From Eopsaltria australis (Eukaryota > Chordata > Aves > Passeriformes > Petroicidae), in assembly GCA_034509425.1 (NCBI GenBank), contig JAVTVJ010000666.1, positions 558,001 through 622,000 of the forward strand: a DNA stretch of 64,000 nucleotides, read 5' to 3'. This document shows positions 23,397 to 35,300 of this stretch, one piece after another (position 1 is the first letter of the stretch; each line of letters opens with the position of its first letter). Position numbers and translations under genes: made by a program. The notes beneath the pieces are model-generated. The model was not told the origin of the DNA. It did not search any database and saw only the letters and a program-made list of their open reading frames with translations.

Positions 23397-26300
23397 GTAG
23401 GCGGGAGCTGCAGGCGTCGCTATCCTGGCCCACAGCGGCCTCGCGCTGCCGCGGGCCTGGCTTGGCCTGGCCCGGCCAGGCCCGGCCAGGCCACACCAGA
23501 CCAGACCAAGCCAGGCCAGGCCATCCGATCCGCGTACAGGGACGCGTCCGGGAGCGCCATCTCCCCGCGGCCGTCCCGGTCCCAGCGGGGCGAGCGGTCG
23601 GACAAAGGGAGCGCCTTGGACGGGCCACCGCGCTGTCCGCGAGGTGCGGGCGGACGGAGCCAGGCTGGGACTGCGTCCTTAGGTGCCTCCCGCGAGTCGG
23701 TGGCTTTGGGCTCGCGATGCAGCGACTCCCGAGGCCGGTGGCCGTCGGTGAGTCGGTGTTCCCTGGACGCAGACAGCGGGCCCGGCGCTGAGCACGGGCC
23801 CTGGAGCGCGGCAGCGAGCGCTGCGTCTCGGTCCCGGCTCTGAGCCGCTTTGTGCCCCGCCTTATCCAGTTGCTTTTTGAAGTTATTGTCCACAACTTTC
23901 GCACCACTGTAAATCTTTCCTTTGCTTACACTCATGTTAATCCTTTCTTTAGTTAAAGGATTAGTAGAAAGGCTGTATAAAACAAGGCGGGGTATCATAG
24001 TAGATGCATTGTATTTTTCTGAGCTGAAAACATTAGAGGTCCACTAGTAAAGAGGCTTCATTTTTTTTCTGAAGAGCATTAGGAGAACCTGGGCTGCAGT
24101 ACTGCAGTATTTGGGTATTCTGCCCAAATGTGTGTACAGCGGTGTTTTAAGTGGCAGTGGGTATCCATATTTTGCCTTTGGGAATGACAGGTGTCTCTCA
24201 GTGTTTTGGCAAAAGCCAGTTTGCTCTGCTGTCTCTGTTGTTTCTCATCATTCCTCTCAGCTAATGGAAAGGGAAAGAAATGCCCAGAGGGAGATGAATG
24301 AAAGTGTGTATGAGGCCCCCTTTTTTCAGCACTGTTTCTTACTTTTGAATTGCCACTGTGTCAGTGGCAATTACTGTTCTGATATTAACGTTAAACAAGA
24401 GGAAGCAAATAAATATTGTAGATGCAGCCTTCAAAGATGAAGCCTACAAGCAACTAACAATACAATTACATTTAAGTTAACAAATCCTGTGATGCAGCAT
24501 GTTTTGGGCTGTTGGCTTCCAGACTCAGGATGAGTTGTCAGTGCCCAAGGAGTGGTCTCGACGATAAGTGGTCTCGAGAATGGTAGTAGCCAAATCTGTA
24601 ATGACTATATGTGAGAAACTTAATGTCATATTTAATTTATATACTGCTATTATAATGACCTTCTAATAAATTTGAATGGGTTCAAATTTGTTGTTTTAGA
24701 ACCAGAAGCTTGGCAATAACTATCTTAAGTCACGCAAGCCCCTCACTTTACCCCCCCTTTCTGCTGGGGAACATTAAGCTCAACAGTTTGATACTTATTA
24801 CATCTTTTGATGATGACCCTTCGTGTATTTCTATCTCTACTTCTGTTTTTCTGCAGGGTCTTATAGACTGTCTGGGATGGCGGGGGGAGTGTGATCAGTG
24901 TGATCCTATCCTTACGACCCTTTCCTGTCTCCAGAGACGTATTCACCTGTGAACCTTCTTAGTTTATATTTGCTGACTTTCCAGAGTTGTCACCTTCGTC
25001 TGTTGCTGTTCTGTTTCTTGTTGCAATAAGAATGTGATACAATCTTTCTTCAGATGAAGCAAGATCAGCTTGCTTTGGAACTGTTGTCTCCTGCTCATTC
25101 TAGTATCATTGACAGTTGCTAGTTTTGTTCCCTTCAGTTCCATTTTTGAGGTGTATGTTCTCTGTATAACAGTGGGAATACATGCGCTTCCTGTAATCTG
25201 CATCTTTCTGCTGAAACTCGGAGAATTCTGTAGTCTTTCTACTTGGCTTATTTGCAGTCTCTGTCATGGCAAGGATCTTCTCAGGTGACTGTTTTCTCCT
25301 CATTCTTAAACACATCAGTTAGTTTTATTTTCCCATTGTTGTGCCCAAGTGTTTTCATCTGAATATGTGAAGTAACTATTTTGGTACTGATAATTCTTTG
25401 ACCTTCTGCTTCATATTGGTCTTCTATTGTTTATAGTATTTGATAGCTCAGTGTTCACGTTCACAAAAAAGTGTGATTACGGCAAAGTTCTTTATGTTCC
25501 TTAATCTTGATTGGTCTGTACAACAGTGCTGTCTCAATCATACTTAGTTGTGAGTGTGAAGCTAATTATTCTTTGACACCTGGTAGACACAAGTACCTGA
25601 ATGAAGTTTCAGTCATTCTTGCAGACTGTTTTTGTTTGGCGTGTTTAAACAGTAGCTTTTATTGCTTGTTCGTGCAGGTGAAATTCAAGATTCTTGCCTG
25701 TTGGATTACTGCAACAAACCTTTTTCTGGCCTTGAAAGGTGCTGAGTTTCATGCTGCCTGTGTCCTCTCATCTTCCAATACAAAGCTCTTTTAACCTGTA
25801 ACTTTTACCATGACTCCCATCTTTTCAGTTCATTGATTGGTGTTTCTCTTTCCAACAGTATATTGGTTATCTTTACCTTCTAGGTTCTGATGTCTCAGAC
25901 TATTGAATGTCTTAAATCACCACTGAGCAGTCAGTACTGCCTCCAAGTAACCATTCTACCAATGTCCTTTGCAATTTCAAACTGTTTTAATGGATGATCT
26001 TTCTGTGATGGATTTCTTCAAAGCTACAAGCATTTTCTCTAATAATTACTTTGTTCTTTTCATTCTTTTTATTCGTCAAGTCTTTTTCATTCACTTGTCT
26101 TTCCTTTGTTTCTAGTGAGTAGGTGAAACTACTCCCCTACCTCTTTATATTGGAGTGATGGCCAACTGTGTCTTGACAGAAGAAGGTTGTTGGTTTAAGG
26201 GGGTTCTCTACTGCACAGAAGGGGGCTGAACGATGAGGTAGTCCTAGTGCCACTTTCCAAAGGAATTTGTACATTGAAGTTTCCTAGGAACAGATCCTGG

Positions 26301-29300
26301 TCTTGACATTGCCTGTCATGGTGGGAGATGAGCTGATAAGTGTGGAGCTAATGAAGAAGAGGAGAGAGTAGCTTCTCCCTAGCTGTGTGAAGCTTGATCA
26401 ACTTTACTGCAAAGATTTAGTGACATTGTGATAAAGGTTTTGGGGACTGTCGTTGCGAAGGTGATTACTGAAAACCAGGATTTTAGAATCAAAGGCACAA
26501 TTGTTATTGGTACTAACGTATAAAGTAGTTACTGAATGTTCTTACAAACTTTCTTTGAAGTCTTTGGTCTTCACTGCCACATGTGTGAAGTGTCAGTTTT
26601 GAGAATCCAGCTAGAGTACCAAAGAGAACTAGCGACTCCCTGTCAGTCCTATATATTTGTGGGAATGCTTTTCTCATTAACTTGCAGCTAATACACAACT
26701 AGTAATTTGCTTATCTATAACTTACTGCCAAAGCTGCACTTTTAAGACAACAGGATCCCCTTGTGTGGGGAACGAACTACTTTATCTTTTCAATGGCTGA
26801 AAGGTGATACAAAATTTTGCTCAGGGCGAAAATTTGATGGATGTGTTCACATTTCCCTTTCAGGGGGTGTCTGCAACTGATTTGGCTTTATGAAGTTGCT
26901 GAGCATACAGTTCATAATCATAACATGTTTACTGTATGTAACTGCCTTAAGTTAATTAGAGGATAGAGAGCAGTGCTGCAGGAAGGGACCTAGGGGTTCT
27001 GATCGATAGCAAGTTGGATCTGAGTCAGCAGTGCCTTGGAGCCAGGAGGGCCAGCAATGTCCTGGGGGGACATCAGGTCAGCTGAGTGAGGGAAAGACTG
27101 TGTCTCTCTGCTCTGCACTGGGGCAGCCACACCTTGAGTTCTGGGGGCAGTTTTGGGCATCACAGTATAAAAAAGACATTATGCTAGTAGAGAGTGTCCA
27201 AAGAAGGGCCACAAGGATGGGGAAGGCTCTAGAGAGGAAGCCGTATAAGGAGCTGCTGAGGGCACTTGGTTTGTTCAGCCTAGAGAACGGAAGGCTGAGG
27301 CGAGACCTCAATGCAGTCTTCAACCTCTGCATGAGGGGAGACTGAGGGGCAGGTACCAATCTCTACATTCTTGTGACCAATGACAGAGCTTGAGGAAACA
27401 GCATGAAACTGAGTCAGGTGAGGTAAAGCTTGGATACCAGGAAAAGGTTTTCCATCCAGAGGGAGGTTGAGCACGTAAGGCATCTCAGGGCAGTGGTCAC
27501 GGCACCAAGCCTGAGTTGAAGAAGCATTTGGCTAGTGCTCTCAGTGACAGGGTGGGATTGTTGGGGTGTCCTGTGCAGGGCCAGGAGTTGGACTCAGTGT
27601 TCCTGATGGGTCCCTTCCAACTCAGCAGATTTTACGATTTTATGAAATGCACAGAAAGTGAGCAAACTGAAGTAGTTTCTTCCAGACTAATCAGTATCAT
27701 TTCTTTACCAGACTTGCAGGAGGCTGACATCGCTTCTATACTGTTTTGGTGAGGGGGTGGGGGTTGCCCTGATTGTTTATTCTACTTGTCTCATGGTAGC
27801 TTTTGGACAGAGGAAGGTTTGCTGTTACTCTGAGGGAAAATGTGGCATTCACCATCGACTCCGTCTGCAGAGTCTGGAAACAAGAATTTTTTTTCCCCCT
27901 TGGTGACTTCAGATGGATTAGTGGATGCAAAGTTAAGCTGAGTGACATGTCCTAGTAATTCACACCCAGACACCATAAAGATCTATTTAATTGACAAGAT
28001 AGAGCTATCTAAATGCTTTAATACTTTTTGTTAACACTTTTTTGACTTCTTTATAAGTGTTTTATCTACATTACAAAGTAGTTGACCTGCCTCATGGCTT
28101 TCTTTTTCCTCTGATATGAAAATAAGCTACTTTTTTATTTTTTGACTTGGAACATTTGCAGAAGTATCTCTTTTCCCCATGTCAGTTCTGTTCATCGCGA
28201 CATCACTTGTGAAGTTTGGCCATAAATGATCCAGTTGTGCTTCTCGTTCTTTCTGACATGAAGTGTGGCTGGATTTTCCTTGTGGAAGTCCTTCTGCAGA
28301 TCAACTCTGAATGTGGCAGCTTGCTCTTTGCTTTGAGTCTATTGTTAACTATTGAAAGATAGTTTTGTGTTGTTATCAATGCCTTTTGAATTTTATAGTG
28401 TGGCACATTGTCTGTATCTCTTCATATGTTACATTTAGCATGATTATTCTGCTCTTTGTAATGTAAATGGTGAAAAAATCCCCAAGAACATTTTTTATGA
28501 CCTGCAATGTTCCAATAAGCATACTTAAACCTAACTTTGAACTTTTATTTTCTTGACTCTTAGGTAAGTGTTTCACAAGTGATAAATTACCACTCTGAGT
28601 ATTTTCAGTCAGTTAACAGCCTAATTGCTGTTCTTTTTAACACTCATTCATTGTTCACAGGTACACTTTTTCTCTCAGGTGATTATGAAGAGTTACAGTT
28701 GGAGTAGCTATTCTCAACTTGTATACTTCTGATGTCAGAGTGCTTCTTGAAATCGAAGCAAGGACTTGGTTGCCAAGAAGTTGCGCTGTAGTTTTTTTTT
28801 TTCCTTGCCTCATGTAGTTTTCCATGTAATCAGGAGCTATTCCATTTCTGAATGTAATTTGGAGTAAATTTAAAAAGAAAAAGTGTTTGAAACATTGTAG
28901 TTCTTAGCTTTAAAAATAAATTCTCCTCTTAATAACGTGGCTGTAGCAGAACTGGTGAGGTCTTGAAAGTTGTTTTCATGACATGGTTCCTTCTAAAATT
29001 TAAAGATCAACATGAATCGCCACGATACTTGGATATTTGGATCTGGGCTGCATGTCCTTTGAGGAAACTGGGTGTGTTCAGCCTAAAGGAAAGAAGTCTT
29101 CAGAGAGGCATATTAGGAGCTTATCAGGGTCTGTGAGGAGGTCATTAGAGACCCAACAGAGTGGTGTATGTTGAAAGGACAAAAGATAAAAGGTGAGATG
29201 TGGAATGAGATGTTCAGACTGGAAATAGGGGAAAGGTTGGGTTTTTGTGGTGGTGATAGGTTTTTTTCACCATACAGTCAAGCAGTAGAAGAGATTACCC

Positions 29301-32300
29301 TGGCAGGCTGCTCAGCCTCTCTCCTTGGATGTTAAGACCTGATTAACCTGGCCTGACATCATAACTGACCTTACTTGAAGCAGGAGATTGGACTAGAGAC
29401 CTCCAACATGATTTATAGTGTATCCTTATGGTAGAGGCACAATGGCCTCAGCATTGAAGAAGGTGACTGCTTTTTTGGCCTTTGTAACTGTTGTGCCATG
29501 AGATATACTCTGTGACCCTGAGAACTCTACAGAGATACACGTTCCTGCAGGTGTTTCTTTCTATTTTCGTAAGAACTCTAGAATGGTTTGGGTTGGAAGA
29601 GACCTTTGAAGACATCTACCCCCATGCCCCCTGTGTTCAGGGACACCTTCCACTAGACCAGGTTGCCCCAATCCCCATCCAGCCTGGCCTTGAATGTTGC
29701 TAGGGATGCCATGCGCAGGTCCATGAAGCAACCTGTGCCAGGGCCTCACCACTCCTGTAGGGAAGAATTTCTTCCTAATATCTCATCTAAATTTGCCCTC
29801 TGTCAGTTTGAAGCCATTCCTCCTTACCCAAAGTCCCTCTCCCATGAATCCCTTTAGGCATTGGAACAGGCTCTAAGATGTCTCCAGAGCCTTCTCTTCT
29901 CCAGGCTAAACACCCCCAGCTCTCCCAGCCTGTCCCCAGAGCAGATGGGCTCCAGGCGTCGAAGCATCTCTGTGGCCTCCTCTGGACTCTATTCAGCAGC
30001 TCCATGTCCTTCTGATGTTGTTCCCCAGGGCCGGAGGCAGCTCTTCAGGTGGGGTCTCACCTGAGCGGTGCAGAGGGGCAGAATCCCCCCTCCTCTGCTG
30101 CCCATGCTGGGAGATCAGCCCAGCACAGGGAGGGTTTCTGTGTGCCAGTGCCTGTGGCTGGGGCATGTTGAGCTTCTTATCCACCTGCACCCACAAGTCC
30201 TTCTCCCCAGACCTTTTTTCAATCCATTCTACTCTCAGCCTGTGTTTGTGCTTTGGATTGCCCTGACACACGTGCAGCAGTTGCACTTGGCCTTGTAAAA
30301 GTTCATAAAGTTTGCACAGTCCCACCTCTCCAGCCTGTCTGGATTGCATCTCTTCGCTCCCGCACATCAGCCACATCCCACAGCTTGGTGTCATTGGCAC
30401 ACTTTCTGTGGATGCCCTCAATCCCACTGTTCTGTCGCCAACAAAGATACTAAGCAGTATTGGTCCCAGATTTAGTCTCCACTTGGACATTGAGCTATTG
30501 ACTGCAACTCTGAGTGCAGCCACCAGCAAATTCCTTATCAAGGTAGTGGTCCATCTGTCTAATTTAGAGACAAGGGTCTCCTGTGGGATAGTGTCAAATG
30601 TTTTGCACAAGTCTAGGTCAGTTGCTCTTCCCTTGTCCACCAACACTGCAACACAATCATAGAACCCCACCAAATTTATTAGGTATAGTTTGCTGTTAGT
30701 GAAGCCATGTTGGCTCTCACCAATCACCGCCTTATTTTCCATGTGCCTTAGGACAGTTTCCAGGAAGACCTGCTCCACGATGTTGCCAGGTGCAAAGTGA
30801 GACTGGTCAACCTGTAGTGCCCCAAGTCTGCCTTTTCTCCCTTTTTGTAAATGGGGGTTATGTTTCCCCTTTTCCAGTCACTGAGAACTTCCTCAGATGG
30901 CCATGACATCTCAATGAATGGAGAGTGGCTTAGCCACTTCCTCTGACAGCTAGCTCCCTTAGGACTCATGGATGCATTTCATCAGTTCCCATGGACTTCA
31001 GCTTTCTTAGATGGTCTCAAGCCTGTTTTTCTATAGAAGGTGGTCCTTCATTCTGCCAGTCCCTGCTGCTTTCACCTTTTATAACTTGAGTGGAGTGTTT
31101 GCAGCACTTCTTGGTGAAGACAGAGTCAAAAACATCAGAGTACCCCAGCCTTCTCCATATCCATGTGTGGTAGTTTGAAAGCAAATCAGTGAGAGGCTCA
31201 AAGTCAGAACTACAATTTAATAGGAAAAATGTAATAATGCAAAACCACTGACAGAGTCAGAATAAAACCTGACACCCTGTCGGTCAGGGTGTTGGTAGTA
31301 GTCCACTTAGAAGGTGGTTGCAGTCCTCTGGGAGTGATAGATGCGGTTCTGTTGGAGCAGTGATCCTGTGAAAGGTGTAGTTCTCCTCTGAAGGTCCAGT
31401 GGTGGTGTAGAAGGATCTGGTCTTCCTCTGGGAATCCCGTGGAAAAAGCTGCTTGTGGTGCTTCAAATCTCAGTTTATATGCAGATCGAGATAGATTGGT
31501 TTTCTGATGGCGGGGCATCTCACAATGGGATGATGAGCCACTAGCTGCAATGTTTGGGGTGAGTGAAGTGCCCATCCGGCCCCAACGACCGGCCCATTAG
31601 CAAACCATTCTGCAGCCATCAGGAACACTGCCCCGCCCAGCCTCAACATCCCATGAAGATGGTGATAGAATATATCCCATTGGAATCTAAGACATTATCC
31701 ACCCCTTATTCTATCACCATCTATGGGATACCCAAACCAATACCCTCCTTAAACTCTACATGTATGTATACGTATACAATGAAACTTTACACACAGTTCT
31801 GACTTAAAATTGTTTCCTTGTGGTACACAATGGGTTTCTGCATCTTTCTGCATTACCCACCAAGTGTAACCAGGTCCTTGAGCAAAAACAACCGCACAGA
31901 TGGGTTTGCCTTTGTCTGAGGTGGGACTAATCCAAACAGTCTTTCCTAAAATACCTCTCATGTGTACCACAGGGACTCTATCTCCGTCCACTGTGTGCAA
32001 GGGTTCAGACTGGGCAGGACCAGCTCGATTGATGGAGCCTCGTGTGTTGACCATCCAGGTGGCCTTTGCTAAGTTCATTTCCCAATTTTTGAAGGTCCCC
32101 CTGCCAAGTGCCTTCAGGGTGGTCTTAAGTAGTCCGTTGCACCGTTCAACTTTCCTGGCAGCTGGTGCATGATAAGGGATATGATATGTCCACTCAATGC
32201 CGTGTTCTCTGGCCCAGCTGTTTATAAGGCCGTTCTTGAAATGGGTCCCATTGTCCAACTCAATTCTCTCAGGGGTACCATGTCTTCACAAGACTTGCTT

Positions 32301-35300
32301 TTCCAGGCCTAAGATGGTGTTTCGGGTGGTAGCATGAGGCACAGCGTAGGTCTCCAACCATCCAGTGGTTGCTTCCACCATGGTCAGCACGTAGCGCTTG
32401 CCTTGGCGGGTTTGGGGAAGGGTGATGTGTCAATTTGCCAGGCTTCCCCATACCTATACTTCGACCATCGTCCACCGTACCACAGAGGCTTCACCCGCTT
32501 GGCCTGCTTGATCATAGCGCAGGTCTCGCAGCCATGGATGACCTGTGAGATGCTGTCCATGGTCAAGTCCACTTCTCGGTCACAAGCCCATCGGTACGTT
32601 GCATCTCGTCCCTGATGACCAGAGACATCAAGGGCCCAACGAACTAGAAATAATTCTTCCTTGTGCTGCCAGTCCAGATCCACCTGTGATACTCTCAGTT
32701 TGGCAGCTCGGTCCACCTGCTCATTGTTACGATGCTCTTCATTGGCCCGACTCTTGGGCACATGTGCATCCACATGTTGAACCTTCACAGTCAGCCTCTC
32801 TAAACGGGTAGCGATGTCCTGCCAAATCTCAGCGGCCCAGATGGGTTTCCCTCTGTGCTGCCAGTTGGCCTTTCTCCAGCGATCCAACCAACCCCACAAA
32901 GCGTTAGCTACCATCCAGGAGTCGGTGTAGAGATCGAGCCAAGGCCACTTCTCTCGCTCAGCAATATCCAAAGCCGACTGGACAGCTTTAAGCTCTGCGA
33001 CCTGACTCGATCCACCTTCTCCCTCAGTAGCTTGTGCAACTTGTTGCATGGGGCTCCATACAGCAGCTTTCCACTTCCGGTTAGCGCCCACAATTCGGCA
33101 GGAACCATCAGTGAAGAGGGCATATCGTCTTTCACTCTCCGGTAGCTCGTTATATGGTGGGGCTTCCTCAGCACGTGTCACTTGCCCCTCCTCTTCTTCA
33201 GAAGATAACCCAAAAGCCTCACCTTCAGGCCAGTTTGTTATAATTTCCAGAATCCCAGGGCGATTAGGGTTTCCTATCCAGGCTCGCTGTGTGATCAGTG
33301 CAATCCACTTGCTCCACGTGGCATCGGTGGCATGGTGTGTGGAAGGAACCCTTCCCTTGAACATCCAACCCAACACTGGTAGTCGGGGTGCCAGAAGCAG
33401 CTGTGCTTCGGTGTCAATTACTTCCGAGGCAGCTCGAACTCCTTCGTTAGCCGCAAGAATCTCTTTCTCGGTTGGGGTATAGCTGGCCTATCCCCGACTC
33501 CAGAACCCAAGTGGTCGTCCTCGAGCCTCTTCAGGTCCCTTCTGCCACAGGCTCCAGCATGGACCATTCTCCCCAGCCGCAGTGTAGAGCACATTTTTCA
33601 CATCCTGTCCTGTTCTGAGTGGCCCAAGGGCTACTGCGTGGGCAATCTCCTGCTTAATTTGTTTGAATGCTTGTTGTTGATCAGGACCCCACTGGAAATA
33701 ATTTCTTTTTCATGTCACGAGGTAAAGAGGGCTTACAATTGTGCTGTATTCCGGGATATGCATTCTCCAAAACCTGACAGCTCCTAGAAAAGCCTGGGTT
33801 TCCTTTTTCTTCGTAGATGGGGACATAGCAGTGATCTTGTTGACTACTTCTGTCGGGATCGGGTGACGTCCATCTTGCCACTTGACTCCTAAGAACTGGA
33901 TTTCTTGAGCGGGTCCCTTAACCTTACTTCGCTTGATGGCCAAACCAGCTCTTAGGAGAATCTGGATGATCTTCTTTCCTTTCTCAAAGACTTCCTCTGC
34001 TGTATTCCCCCATAGGATAATGTCGTCGATGCACTGCAAATGTTCTGGAGCCTCACCCTTTTCCAGTGCAGTCTGGATCAGGCCATGGCAGATGGTGGGG
34101 CTGTGCTTCCACCCCTGGGGGAGTCTGTTCCAGGTGTTCTGCACACCCCTCCAGGTGAAAGCAAACTGAGGCCTGCACTCTGCTGCCAGAGGAATGGAGG
34201 AAAAGGCATTGGCAATATTGATGGTCACGTACCACTTTGCTGCCTTGGATTCCAGTTCATATTGAAGTTCCAACATGTCTGGCACAGCAGCACTCAGTGG
34301 TGGTGTGACCTCATTCAGGCCACGATAATCCACTGTCAGTCTCCATTCTCCACTGGGCTTACGCACTGGCCATATAGGGCTGTTAAAGGGTGAATGAGCC
34401 CTGCTGACCACTCCTTGGCTCTCCAGTTTACGAATCATCTCGTGGATGGGAACCACAGAGTCTCTGTCTGTGCGGTACTGCCGTCGGTGCACTGTTGCCG
34501 TGGCGATTGGTACCTGCTGTTCTTCAACTTCCAGCAGTCCCACAGCAGAGGGGTTGTCTGAGAGACCAGGCAAGGTATTTAGCTGTCAGATGTCTTGTGT
34601 TTCTACTGCGGCTATCCCAAAAGCCCAACGATGTCCTTTTGGGTCTTTGAAATACCCATTTCTAAGATAGTCTATGCCCAGGATGCATGGGGCCTCTGGG
34701 CCGGTCACGATGGGGTGTTTCTGCCACTCATTCCCAGTTAAACTCACTTCAGCTTCCAATACAGTCAGCTGCTGGGATCCTCCTGTCACCCCAGAAATAG
34801 AAATAGATTCTGTTCCCACGTACCTTGATGGCATCAGGGTACATTGAGCGCCGGTGTCAACCAAAGCCATGTATCTTTGTGGGTCAGATGTGCCAGGCCA
34901 TCGGATCCACACAGTCCAATAGATCCGGTTGTCCCTTTCCTCTACCTGGCTAGAGACAGGGCCCCTCTATTCCTGATCATGGTACATGTTGCTCTCTTCC
35001 TGTAAATATGTTCTTGAGGTCCCTTCAAGAGGATCGGTCATATCATCATTCCTATACTGTTCAGAGTTCTGTCCACAAGAGACGGGAGCAGCGTTGACTC
35101 TAGGTGGGCTCCTTGTGGTAGCTGTTCCTCTTTTCAGTTCACGTACTCGGGCTGCTAAGGAAGAGGTGGGTTTTCTGTCCCACTTCCTCATGTCTTCTCC
35201 ATGCTCCTGAAGGAAAAATCAGACGTTACCTCACGGAGTGTATCCTCTCTCTCTGGCTGGGGGACATCTGCTCCTAATAGCAGAGACCCTTGTTGATTCT

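Larger units (their letters stand above)
22900..23860 (+). promoter_or_regulatory. RANBP3: CpG-island promoter of RANBP3
   Basis: A GC- and CpG-dense block surrounds the RANBP3 start codon at 23375 and extends into intron 1. No TATA box stands out upstream of the ATG. Short motifs typical of housekeeping promoters are present (NRF1, GC box, ETS, YY1; listed separately). The transcription start is inferred to lie between about 23200 and 23374 and cannot be placed exactly. Long minus-strand frames across the island are expected from GC-rich composition. Confidence 0.85.

Noticed and set aside
23322..23843. Plus-strand frames of 138 and 173 codons reading through exon 1 into intron 1
   Set aside because: They continue past the GTAGGC donor after MADLANE and reflect GC-rich composition. 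Joining the exon 1 donor to 39436 gives the known family sequence.
23044..23998. Long minus-strand frames (up to 287 codons) across the CpG island
   Set aside because: GC-rich sequence has few stop codons. The frames overlap the real RANBP3 exon 1 and promoter, show Arg/Pro/Ala-rich composition and have no recognisable domain. A divergent non-coding transcript is possible but not supported by sequence.
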